From Anaerolineales bacterium (lineage in GTDB: Bacteria > Chloroflexota > Anaerolineae > Anaerolineales > DRMV01), in assembly GCA_026991215.1 (NCBI GenBank), contig JALXBY010000244.1, forward strand, positions 1-50,296: a stretch of DNA of 50,296 nt, read 5' to 3'. The translations under genes and the position numbers were made by a program. Under the pieces are notes generated by a model. That model did not search any database. It was not told the DNA's origin and saw nothing but the letters and a program-made list of their open reading frames with translations. Shown here in pieces: positions 15,589 through 22,863 of this stretch; position 1 is the stretch's first letter; the number at the start of each line of letters is the position of its first letter.

Positions 15589-15987
15589 ATGCTCATCCTC
15601 AACTTTGCCCACCCCCTGACCGACGAACACCTGGCGCAAATCGAGAAACTCACAGGCCAGAAGCCCGAGCGGGTGGTAGTCATCAACAGCCAGATTGACC
15701 CTCAGCAGCCCCTGGCACCACAAGTCTCGGCCATGGCCGATGCTGCGGGATTGACCCCTGAAGAGTGGCAAACCCTTCCCCTCCTCATCAACCCGCCCGC
15801 GCTCAACTTTAGCGCGGTCGCGCTCATCGCGGAATTGCACGGACGCATGGGCTACTTCCCGCCCTGCATCCGCATGCGGCCCGTGGTCGGCCCAGACGGC
15901 CAGCGTGTGGTTCCGCCCCGCTTCGAGGTGGCGGAGATTTTGAACCTGCAGGCCATTCGGGATGAGGCGCGCAGGTCCCGTGCATAG
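15589..15987 (+). CDS. csx15: Csx15-like type III CRISPR ancillary protein
   Basis: A 132-residue single-domain protein beginning MLILNFAHPLTDEHLAQIEK, with a nearby VVVINSQID strand and a central PLLINPPALNFSAVALIAEL segment. This is the pattern I associate with the Csx15 family of type III ancillary proteins, which are linked to binding or turnover of cyclic oligoadenylate. No conventional nuclease motif is seen. It is the last gene of the CRISPR operon and converges with purH 27 bases away. Together with the Csx3-fusion gene at the other end of the locus it may provide signal shut-off. The identification is from recalled family features. Confidence 0.65.
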   Translation: MLILNFAHPLTDEHLAQIEKLTGQKPERVVVINSQIDPQQPLAPQVSAMADAAGLTPEEWQTLPLLINPPALNFSAVALIAELHGRMGYFPPCIRMRPVVGPDGQRVVPPRFEVAEILNLQAIRDEARRSRA

Positions 15988-16014
15988 CCAGCCGCAGAAG
16001 GCAGTGCGCGCCCA

Positions 16015-17517
16015 TCAATGCCGGAAGTGCCGCACACCGGTGAACACCATGGCCAGGCCCAGGCGGTCCGCGGCTGCGATGACTTCTTTATCCCGAATGG
16101 AGCCGCCGGGCTGAATCACCGCGGTGACGCCGGCTTTGGCCGCCTCTTCCACGCCGTCCGGGAAGGGGAAGAAGGCATCCGAGGCCAGCACCGCGCCCCG
16201 GGCCCGTTCGCCCGCGCGCATGACCGCCAGACGCACCGCGTCCACCCGGTTGGGCTGGCCCCCGCCAATGCCCACGGTGGCCCGGTTCTTGACCAGGACC
16301 ACCGCGTTGGAAAGTACCGGCTGCACCGCCAGCCAGGCAAAGCGCAGGTCCTCCCATTCGGCCTCGGTCGGCTCCCGGCGGGTGACCACCTGCCAGGTGG
16401 TTCCTTCGGGGTCGCCGGGGTCGTCGTCCTGGCGGAGCATCCCCCCAAGGACCGAACGCCAGCGGGCTTCGGCCGGCGGCGCCTCAGGCAACGCCAGCAC
16501 CCGCAGGTTCTTGCGCCGCTGCAGGATTTCCAGCGCGCCCTCGGTGAAGTCGGGCGCGGCCAGCACCTCGATGAACAGGGTCCACATGGCCTGGGCCGCG
16601 GCCTCGTCCAGGGTGGTGTTCACCGCAATCACGCTGCCGAAGGCAGAAACCGGGTCCGAGGCCAGGGCCTTGCGGAAGGCCTCCGCGACGGTGCTCCCGG
16701 TGGCCAGCCCACACGGGGAGGCGTGTTTGACGATGACCACGCCAGGTTTGGGCAGCCGCTGCACCGCGCGCCAGGCCGCGTCCAGGTCCACCAGGTTGTT
16801 GAAGGAAAGGGGTTTGCCTTCCTTGAGCACCCGGCCGCCCAGGATGCCTGCCTCGGGCTGCAGGCTCCAGAGTTCGGCCTGCTGGTGGGGGTTTTCCCCA
16901 TAGCGCAACACCCGCTGACGGTAAAGGGGCAGCGCGGTGAACGCGCCTTCCGAAAGGTAGTGGGCAATGGCCGCATCGTACGCGGTGCTCCGGGCAAAGG
17001 CTTTCCAGGCCAGGCCGCGGCGGGTGGCCAGGGTGGTTTCCCCCTGGGTTTCGAGTTCGTGCAACACGGGGGCCGCATCCTGGGGGTCCACCAACACGGT
17101 GACGTGGGGGAAGTTCTTGGCCGCGGCCCGCAGCAGCGCGACCCCGCCAATGTCGATGTGTTCCAGCACGGTCTCCAGGGAAGCCTCCGGCTGGCGGATG
17201 ACCTCCTGGAAGGGGTACAGGGAGACGGCCACCAGGTCGATGCGCGGGGCCTGCAGGCGCTCCAGGTCGGCCTGGTCCTGGGGCAGGTCCCGGGCCAGGA
17301 TGCCCGCGAACACCTTAGGGTGCAGGGTTTTCACCCGGCCCTCCAGCAAGGGGGGCACCTGGGTGAGGTCCGTGATGGTCCGGGCGGGGATGCCGTGTTC
17401 GGCCAGCCAGCGGGCCGTGCCTTCTGAGGCTATCAGGGACCAACCCAGGCGGTGCAGGCCCTGGGCCAGGGGGAGCCAGGGGTCCTTTTCCCAGAAGGAA
17501 AGCAGAGCCAGGGGCAT
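16015..17517 (-). CDS. purH: Bifunctional AICAR formyltransferase / IMP cyclohydrolase PurH
   Basis: A 500-residue PurH for the last two steps of purine synthesis, AICAR to FAICAR to IMP. The N-terminal MGS-like cyclohydrolase domain has GRVKTLHPK (60-68) and EHIDIGGVALLRAAAKN. The formyltransferase domain has VVIVKHASPCGLATG with the catalytic Lys-His, VKNRATVGIGGGQPNRVDAV, and a complete C-terminus. The P-loop-like N-terminal motif reads SEGT instead of the usual STGGT, a small divergence. The ATG with TGGAGG upstream is preferred over in-frame codons further upstream, which would extend into the region before the zinc-ribbon gene. It is slightly shorter than the 510-530 typical of the family. 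Confidence 0.93.
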   Translation of the reverse strand: MPLALLSFWEKDPWLPLAQGLHRLGWSLIASEGTARWLAEHGIPARTITDLTQVPPLLEGRVKTLHPKVFAGILARDLPQDQADLERLQAPRIDLVAVSLYPFQEVIRQPEASLETVLEHIDIGGVALLRAAAKNFPHVTVLVDPQDAAPVLHELETQGETTLATRRGLAWKAFARSTAYDAAIAHYLSEGAFTALPLYRQRVLRYGENPHQQAELWSLQPEAGILGGRVLKEGKPLSFNNLVDLDAAWRAVQRLPKPGVVIVKHASPCGLATGSTVAEAFRKALASDPVSAFGSVIAVNTTLDEAAAQAMWTLFIEVLAAPDFTEGALEILQRRKNLRVLALPEAPPAEARWRSVLGGMLRQDDDPGDPEGTTWQVVTRREPTEAEWEDLRFAWLAVQPVLSNAVVLVKNRATVGIGGGQPNRVDAVRLAVMRAGERARGAVLASDAFFPFPDGVEEAAKAGVTAVIQPGGSIRDKEVIAAADRLGLAMVFTGVRHFRH

Positions 17518-17635
17518 GGCGCAACCTCCACAGGGCAGGGATGGACGCGCAAGGGGTCGGGACACAGGTCAGGGGGACCGGCCCCCGAAACACGGGGCAA
17601 GTATACTTGAATCAGCCTTTCCAGGAGGCATGCCC

Positions 17636-17944
17636 ATGGACGTCAAGACCGAAGTGTACACCTGCCCCCGTTGCGGCAAAGCCATCCACATCCCCACGGG
17701 GGACTGCCCCTACTGCGGCTACCACCTGGACCTGAAGCCCCAGGACGTGTTGCGCATTCTGCGGAGCAACCCCGCGGTGCGCTACGTGCGGGTGGTGGTC
17801 AGCGATGACGCCTGCGCAGCCTGCCGTTTTGTTGAGGGCACGTATCCCAAGGAAGAAGCGCCGGAACTGCCGGTCCCGGATTGTTCCCACCCCCTGGGTT
17901 GCCGCTGCACCTACGAACCGTTGCTGGAGGATATCTTCCCGTAA
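17636..17944 (+). CDS. Zinc-ribbon protein with C-terminal cysteine cluster
   Basis: A 102-residue protein. CPRCGKAIHIPTGDCPYCGY at the N-terminus is a classical zinc ribbon (two CxxC pairs). The C-terminal half has a second cysteine set (CAACRF, then CSHPLGCRC) that could bind another metal. No other domain is recognised and the role is unknown. A perfect AGGAGG lies 7 bases before this ATG and only 1 base before the ATG at 17630, so 17636 is used. It is divergent from purH and its 3' end overlaps the 3' end of the tRNA nucleotidyltransferase gene by 34 bases. Confidence 0.75.
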   Translation: MDVKTEVYTCPRCGKAIHIPTGDCPYCGYHLDLKPQDVLRILRSNPAVRYVRVVVSDDACAACRFVEGTYPKEEAPELPVPDCSHPLGCRCTYEPLLEDIFP

Positions 17945-19425
17945 TCCGGCCCCTGGGTTTGCAGCCAGGCACGGACCCAGTCCAGGGCCTGTTCCCGGGT
18001 GGTCACCTCGCCGGCGACCTGGGCCTCTTTCAGGGCTTCGAGAATCCGGCCCAGGAGGGGGCCCGGGCTCAGGCCCAGGGCCTGCATCAGGTCATGGCCC
18101 CGGAGCAGGGGCACCGGGTCCACCCACGTCTCCCGGTGTTCCCACCAGGCCTCCCACATGCGGCGGACCACATCCACCTGGTGGTTCCAGGCCGAACGGG
18201 GGACCTTGAGGCCGGCTTTGGCCCGGAAATCGGCCAGGTGGAGCAGCCCAAGGGCCACCCCTGCTTCGCCGGCCGTACGGTAGAAGCGATACAGGTCCAC
18301 CGGCTCCGGAAGCGTCCCTTTCTGGTAACGCCGGGGCCACATGTGCTGCCCTACGAAGCGGCCCAGCCAGCGGACCTCTTCCCGGGCCAGGCGCAAGGCC
18401 CTGGCCCGTTCCTCGATGATGACCCGGCCGGCCCGGGCGTGGGCTTCGGGGTCGGGATGCAGGACCGGTACCTGCTGTTTGCCCACGTCGTGATACAGCA
18501 CCCCCAGTTTGAGCAGGCCCAGCCGCGGGCGGAAGCCGGCCATCTCTTCCCGCAGGTAGTCGGCCAGCCGGTGGCGGTAACGGCCCAGCCGCCAGGAGAC
18601 CTGGGCCAAAAAGACGTTGGCCACCTTGTCCGGGTCGTAGGGGGGCAGCAGCGCGTCCAGCAGGTCCTGCAGGTGTTCCAGCGTATGCAGGGTATGGTCC
18701 CACAGGGTCCGGTCCTCGCCGTAACTGGGGGGCAGGGCCACTTCGGTCATGGCCTCGGCTTCGGGGAGCACCGGCGCCAGCCCGTTCAACCGCTGTAGCA
18801 GCCGCAGGGCCGAAGGGAAGGCCCGGAGGCCCAAAAGCCGGAAGAGTTCGTCCCGTACACGTTCGGGGGAAACCAGGGTGAGCCGGGCCGCGGCCAGTCG
18901 CAGGGCCTTGCGGGTTTCGGGCAGGATGGTCAGGTTCAACTCCAGCGCGAAGCGAACGGCCCGGAGCACCCGCACGGGGTCGTCCAGCGCGGCCTGGGGG
19001 TAGCACAGGCGCAACCGGCGGTCCTTGAGGTCCTGCAGGCCGTGGGTGGGGTCGATGAGGCGGTGGGGCTGCAGGGGGTCTACGGCCAGGGCGTTGATGG
19101 TGAAGTCCCGCAGGCGGAGGTCGTCCTCTAAGGTCGGGCCCCGGTAGGCCGCGAAGTCCAGCACCCGCCGACCCTGGGCGGTCTGGAGGATGACGCGGGC
19201 CACGTCCCGCTCCGGGTCCAGGGGGAAGACATCGGCCTGCAGGTGCCGGGCCACGTGCCGGGCCCAGCCCAGGGCGCCATGGGGCAGCACGAAGTCCATA
19301 TCGACCACAGGCCGCTGCAAGAGCCAATCCCGGACCGCGCCGCCCACCAGGTGCACGGGCAGGTCGGCCGGCAGGAGCCGGCGCACCTCAACGGCCAGTT
19401 CGGGCAGGGGGTGCAGCGTACTCAA
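17911..19425 (-). CDS. cca: tRNA nucleotidyltransferase / poly(A) polymerase family protein with HD domain
   Basis: A 504-residue class II nucleotidyltransferase. The catalytic signature LVGGAVRDWLL (26-36) is followed by D42 and D44 (VVDMDFVLP), then LRDFTINALAVD and DDPVRVLRAVRFALEL, the RNA-binding and nucleotide-selecting regions. An HD-type motif LYHDVGKQQV lies in the C-terminal half. It should add CCA, or the C or A part, to tRNA 3' ends; a poly(A) polymerase role cannot be excluded by sequence reading. Start is TTG overlapping the hpt stop (TTGA), with GGGGAGG upstream; no ATG fits. It is the last gene of tdk-hpt-cca. Confidence 0.88.
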   Translation of the reverse strand: MSTLHPLPELAVEVRRLLPADLPVHLVGGAVRDWLLQRPVVDMDFVLPHGALGWARHVARHLQADVFPLDPERDVARVILQTAQGRRVLDFAAYRGPTLEDDLRLRDFTINALAVDPLQPHRLIDPTHGLQDLKDRRLRLCYPQAALDDPVRVLRAVRFALELNLTILPETRKALRLAAARLTLVSPERVRDELFRLLGLRAFPSALRLLQRLNGLAPVLPEAEAMTEVALPPSYGEDRTLWDHTLHTLEHLQDLLDALLPPYDPDKVANVFLAQVSWRLGRYRHRLADYLREEMAGFRPRLGLLKLGVLYHDVGKQQVPVLHPDPEAHARAGRVIIEERARALRLAREEVRWLGRFVGQHMWPRRYQKGTLPEPVDLYRFYRTAGEAGVALGLLHLADFRAKAGLKVPRSAWNHQVDVVRRMWEAWWEHRETWVDPVPLLRGHDLMQALGLSPGPLLGRILEALKEAQVAGEVTTREQALDWVRAWLQTQGPDYGKISSSNGS

Positions 19426-20012
19426 TCCTTTTCCTCCCCAGGCAGGGTACGCGGGGGCCGGTACTTGTTCAGGTCCGGCACCGCGATGAAGGGGAGGTTG
19501 CGCCAGTAGCCGTCCATATCCAGCCCATAGCCGAACACGAAGTAATTGGGGATTTCGAACCCCCGGTAGTGGATGGGTACGTCCACTTCCCGGCGGGCCC
19601 GCTTGTCCAACAGGACGCACACCCGGATGGACTTGGGCTGCCGCACCTCCAGCAGGCGGAGCACCTGGGAGATGGTGTGGCCGGTATCGATGATGTCTTC
19701 GACCAGGATGACGTGCCGGTCCCGGATGGAACTCTGCAGGTCCATGGTGAGGCGGATTTCGCCTGGCTCGCGGCGGCCCACGCCGTAGGACTGGATGGCC
19801 ATGAAGTCGATTTCATGGGGGATGCGCAGGTAGCGCACCAGGTCGGTGAGGAACATCACGCCGCCCCGCAAGATGCAGACCAGCAGGGGGACCTTGCCTT
19901 CGTAGTCCCGGTTGATTTCCTCGGCCAGTTCCGCGATGCGCTGCTGGAGCACGTCTTCGGGAATCAGGATTTCCTTAAGGTACTCCCGGTAGTCCTGCAC
20001 CATCCTGGTCAT
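19422..20012 (-). CDS. hpt: Hypoxanthine phosphoribosyltransferase
   Basis: A 196-residue purine salvage enzyme that joins hypoxanthine or guanine to PRPP. The PRPP motif VILVEDIIDTGHT (101-113) is diagnostic. LLVCILRGGVMFLTDLVR (43-60) supplies the PPi loop, and DKRARREVDV and YRGFEIPNYFVFGYG are the expected base-binding C-terminal segments. Full length for the family. The start overlaps the tdk 3' end by 38 bases and its stop overlaps the cca TTG, so these three salvage and tRNA genes are translationally coupled. An ATG 3 codons later (MVQDYREY) is possible; a GGAGGAGAAGG ribosome site lies 4 bases before the chosen ATG and 13 before the later one. Confidence 0.93.
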   Translation of the reverse strand: MTRMVQDYREYLKEILIPEDVLQQRIAELAEEINRDYEGKVPLLVCILRGGVMFLTDLVRYLRIPHEIDFMAIQSYGVGRREPGEIRLTMDLQSSIRDRHVILVEDIIDTGHTISQVLRLLEVRQPKSIRVCVLLDKRARREVDVPIHYRGFEIPNYFVFGYGLDMDGYWRNLPFIAVPDLNKYRPPRTLPGEEKD

Positions 20013-20607
20013 GGTCCTTCTCCTCCTTCACGGGCGGAAGCACTCGGTGGTGGGCGCGGCAGCGGGGTTCGTACAGTTCCTGCGCGCCCACCAGCACCAC
20101 GGGGTCGTCGTACCGGGCCGGACGGCCGTCGATCAACCGCTGGGAGCGGGTCGCGGGGCCCCCGCAGACCATGCAAATCGCGTGGAGTTTGGTGACCTCG
20201 TCGGCCAGGGCCAGCAGCAGGGGCATGGGGCCGAAGGGCTCGCCCCGGAAGTCCATATCCAGGCCGCTGACGATGACCCGCAGGCCCCGGTCCGTGAGTT
20301 TCCGCACCACGTCCACGATGGTCTCGTCGAAGAACTGGGCTTCGTCGATGGCCACCACCCGGGTTTCGGGCTTCAGGTGGCGGAAGACTTCTTCTGGGCG
20401 GGCGATGGGGATGGCTTCAAACCGGGCCCCCGCGTGGGAGGCAACTTGCTTGCGGTCGTAACGGTTGTCCAGCAGGGGTTTGAAGACCTGAACGGGTTGG
20501 CGGGCAATCCGGGCGCGGCGCAACCGGCGGATGAGTTCTTCGGTCTTGCCGCTGAACATGGGTCCGGTGATGACCTCAAGCCAGCCATGGATAAGGCCAT
20601 GGTCCAT
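19975..20607 (-). CDS. tdk: Thymidine kinase (type II)
   Basis: A 210-residue thymidine kinase for dThd salvage to dTMP. Walker A GPMFSGKT (15-22), the DEAQFF motif with catalytic E89 (88-93), and the zinc-binding C145-x2-C148 and C183-x2-H186 are all present, as in tetrameric bacterial TK. The 15-residue tail after PPVKEEKD overlaps the start of hpt in another frame. The GTGGAGGAGG upstream gives a strong ribosome site. A weak TACAAT-type -10 box lies near 20641-20646 on the minus strand, immediately beside the tandem intergenic repeat. Confidence 0.93.
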   Translation of the reverse strand: MDHGLIHGWLEVITGPMFSGKTEELIRRLRRARIARQPVQVFKPLLDNRYDRKQVASHAGARFEAIPIARPEEVFRHLKPETRVVAIDEAQFFDETIVDVVRKLTDRGLRVIVSGLDMDFRGEPFGPMPLLLALADEVTKLHAICMVCGGPATRSQRLIDGRPARYDDPVVLVGAQELYEPRCRAHHRVLPPVKEEKDHDQDGAGLPGVP

Positions 20608-20640
20608 GCGTTCAGCCTCCTCCACGATGGGGTGCCTTCG

Positions 20641-20646
20641 ATTGTA
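20641..20646 (-). promoter_or_regulatory. Candidate -10 box for tdk-hpt-cca
   Basis: TACAAT on the minus strand is 34 bases before the tdk ATG. The -35 region falls inside the tandem repeat, whose TCGACC units resemble a -35 box at about 15-base spacing. Weak. Confidence 0.3.
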
Positions 20647-20651
20647 CTTGA

Positions 20652-20716
20652 TGTGGTTGGTGGTCGATGGTCGATGGTCGTTGGTCGTTGGTCGGTGGTC
20701 GGTGGTCGTTCGTCGG
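20652..20716. repeat. Short tandem intergenic repeat (GGTCGAT/GGTCGTT/GGTCGGT units)
   Basis: Eight or so near-identical 7-8 base units of the form TGGTCG[AT/TT/GT] between the divergent tdk and DJ-1 genes. Related tracts lie at 21384-21472, 23532-23622 and at the axis near 25124-25148. Units differ by one base, unlike CRISPR repeats, and there are no spacers. Confidence 0.85.
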
Positions 20717-20736
20717 GGGAGGGCAGTGCCCGCCCC
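20716..20736. other. GC-rich intergenic hairpin (copy 1)
   Basis: GGGGAGGGC pairs with GCCCGCCCC around a 3-base loop with one A-G mismatch. It is a variant of the perfect hairpin at 23860-23880, suggesting a REP-like dispersed element. Confidence 0.55.
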
Positions 20737-20757
20737 TGAGGTGGGGGAAGGGCCAGG

Positions 20758-20763
20758 TATAAT
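20758..20763 (+). promoter_or_regulatory. -10 box (TATAAT) before the DJ-1/PfpI gene
   Basis: A perfect TATAAT lies 90 bases upstream of the DJ-1 gene, just after the GC hairpin. The sequence at -35 is poor. Confidence 0.4.
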
Positions 20764-20852
20764 CGCCAGGGGTTGTGAAGCCATCCGCGAGGGGGCCGGA
20801 TAGCGGGCGTGAACGCCTGAGGCCCCGAAGCCCATTCCATAAGGAGGCGTGT

Positions 20853-21377
20853 ATGACGTTGCAGGGCAAGCGCGTGGTCGTGCTGGTCGAAGAGGGGTTT
20901 GAGGACCTGGAGTTCTGGGTGCCCCGGATGCGCCTGGAAGAGGCCGGTGCGGAGGTCATCGTGGCCAGCCGCAAGCCCGGCACCTACCGGGGCAAGCACT
21001 GCCTGACCGCGACCGCGACGGTCGCCGCGAAGGACCTTTCCCCCAACGATGTGGACGCGGTGGTGGTACCCGGCGGCTGGGCGCCGGATAAACTCCGCCG
21101 CGACCCCGGCGTGCTGGATTTGGTCCGGGGGGTGTACCAGCAGGGCAAAATCGTGGCCAGCATCTGCCATGGCGGTTGGGTGCTGATTTCCGCAGGCATC
21201 GTGGCCGGGCACCGGGCCACGGGTTCGGTGGGCATCCGCGACGACCTCATCAACGCCGGGGCCACCTGGGTGGACGAACCCGCCTTCCAGGAGGGCAACC
21301 TGGTCTGGGGCCGGGTGGTCCAGGACATCCCCGCCTTCTGCCGGATCCTCATCCAGGCCCTGGAACAGGCGAAGTGA
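20853..21377 (+). CDS. DJ-1/PfpI family protein
   Basis: A 174-residue class I glutamine-amidotransferase-like protein of the DJ-1/PfpI superfamily. The nucleophile elbow ASICHGGW (C105-H106) and the N-terminal acidic residue near E18 make up the usual site. VVVLVEEGFEDLEFWVP at the start and VDAVVVPGGWAPDKLR are typical. Members act as intracellular peptidases, chaperones or deglycases for glyoxal-modified molecules; the exact activity is not readable from sequence. ATG at 20853 with AAGGAGG 6 bases upstream; longer in-frame codons upstream pass through the promoter region. The tandem repeat at 21384 follows its stop directly. Confidence 0.88.
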   Translation: MTLQGKRVVVLVEEGFEDLEFWVPRMRLEEAGAEVIVASRKPGTYRGKHCLTATATVAAKDLSPNDVDAVVVPGGWAPDKLRRDPGVLDLVRGVYQQGKIVASICHGGWVLISAGIVAGHRATGSVGIRDDLINAGATWVDEPAFQEGNLVWGRVVQDIPAFCRILIQALEQAK

Positions 21378-21383
21378 CGGCGG

Positions 21384-21472
21384 GCGGCAGTCCGCAGTCA
21401 GCGGTCGGCAGTCGGCGGTCGGCTAACTGCTAACTGCTAACGGCCAACGACCATCGACTAACGACCATCGAC
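21384..21472. repeat. Intergenic tandem repeat of two unit types
   Basis: The first half is built of CAGTCCG/CAGTCGG/CGGTCGG 7-base units, the centre of TAACTGC units, and the end of CAACGACCATCGACTA-type units. It fills the whole gap between the DJ-1 gene and the next ribosome site. Confidence 0.85.
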
Positions 21473-21495
21473 GAATGACGAAGGAGGAATCTCCA

Positions 21496-22842
21496 ATGAC
21501 CCAACGGGAAAGCGCAAGGCCCCGAAGGGTGGTCATTCTGGGCGCGGCAGGCCGGGATTTCCACAACTTCAACGTGTTCTTCCGGGAGAACCCTGCCTAC
21601 CACGTGGTGGCCTTTACCGCGACGCAGATTCCCAACATCGAAGGCCGTCGGTACCCGCCGGAACTCGCGGGACCCCGTTACCCCGAAGGCATCCCCATCT
21701 ACCCCGAAAGCGACCTCCCCCGCTTGATTCGGGAGCACGACATCGACGTCGCGGTCTTTTCCTACAGCGACGTCTCCCATGAATACGTGATGCACCGCGC
21801 GGCCATAGCCCAGGCCGCGGGCGCGGATTTCTGGCTGCTGGGGCCAAAGCGCACCCAACTCAAGGCGGCAAAGCCCGTGGTCGCGGTCACCGCGGTGCGC
21901 ACGGGCGCGGGCAAAAGCCCGACCACCCGCCGGGTGGCCCGCCTGCTCCGTGATTGGGGTTACCGGGTGGTCATCGTCCGGCATCCCATGCCCTATGGCG
22001 ACCTCCGCAAGCAGGTAGTGCAGCGCTTCGCCACCTTCGAGGACCTGGACCGCTACGAGTGCACCATCGAGGAACGGGAGGAGTACGAGCCGCACCTGCG
22101 CAACGGCATGGTGGTGTACGCAGGCGTGGACTATGCCCGCATCCTGGAACAGGCCCAGGCCGAGGCTGACGTCATCCTCTGGGACGGGGGCAACAACGAC
22201 CTGCCCTTCTTCGTGCCCGACGTGCACATCGTGGTGGCCGACCCCTTGCGCAAGGGCCATGAGGCCACCTATTACCCTGGCGAGACCAACGCGCGCATGG
22301 CCCACATCGCGGTCATCACCAAGGTGGATACCGCGGCCTACGAGGACGTGCTGGCCGTGCGGCAGCGCCTTCTGGAACTGAACCCGGACCTGCGCATCGT
22401 CGAGGCCGCGATGCCCTTTACGCTGGAAGGGGACGTGCACGCGGTCATGGGCCGCCGCGTGCTGGCCGTGGAAGACGGCCCCACGGTGACCCACGGTGAG
22501 ATGGGCTACGGCGCGGCGTACCTGGCCGCGCGGCGCTTCCATGCCCAACCGGTGGACCCCAGGCCCTTCGCGGTGGGTTCGATTCGTGAAGCCTACGAGC
22601 GTTACCCTCACCTGGGGCCGGTGCTCCCTGCCCTGGGGTATGGCCGGGAGCAGATTCGGGAACTGGAGGCGACCATCCGCCGCGCCCAGGTGGACGCGGT
22701 GCTCGCGGCCACGCCCATCGACCTGCGGCGGGTGGTGCAGGTGGACGTGCCCGTGTTCCCCGTACGGTACGAACTGCAAGAGATTGGCCAGCCCACGTTG
22801 GCGGAACTCCTCAAAGGCATGCTCCCCCGCGAGCAGGATTAA
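21496..22842 (+). CDS. Cyclic 2,3-diphosphoglycerate synthetase-like P-loop protein
   Basis: A 448-residue protein of the COG2403 type. An N-terminal Rossmann-like part (RVVILGAAGRDFHNFNVFFR) with VVAFTATQIPNIEGRRYP is followed by a P-loop-like motif VRTGAGKSPTTRRVARLL (134-151). Relatives include the archaeal enzyme that makes the thermoprotectant cyclic 2,3-diphosphoglycerate, but most bacterial members are uncharacterised and are annotated as GTPases. Activity here is not proven. An AAGGAGGA site 7 bases upstream fits ATG 21496; an ATG at 21475 lies inside the repeat. Found next to DJ-1 and Nudix genes, it would fit a stress or metabolite-repair set. Confidence 0.8.
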   Translation: MTQRESARPRRVVILGAAGRDFHNFNVFFRENPAYHVVAFTATQIPNIEGRRYPPELAGPRYPEGIPIYPESDLPRLIREHDIDVAVFSYSDVSHEYVMHRAAIAQAAGADFWLLGPKRTQLKAAKPVVAVTAVRTGAGKSPTTRRVARLLRDWGYRVVIVRHPMPYGDLRKQVVQRFATFEDLDRYECTIEEREEYEPHLRNGMVVYAGVDYARILEQAQAEADVILWDGGNNDLPFFVPDVHIVVADPLRKGHEATYYPGETNARMAHIAVITKVDTAAYEDVLAVRQRLLELNPDLRIVEAAMPFTLEGDVHAVMGRRVLAVEDGPTVTHGEMGYGAAYLAARRFHAQPVDPRPFAVGSIREAYERYPHLGPVLPALGYGREQIRELEATIRRAQVDAVLAATPIDLRRVVQVDVPVFPVRYELQEIGQPTLAELLKGMLPREQD

Positions 22843-22863
22843 AGGCCCTTCAGGACCTATGGG

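Noticed and set aside
16018..17427. 469-residue plus-strand frame opposite purH
   Set aside because: It is a shadow of purH with no motif or ribosome site.
20652..20716. Possible CRISPR array
   Set aside because: Units are 7-8 bases, vary by one base and have no unique spacers between them.
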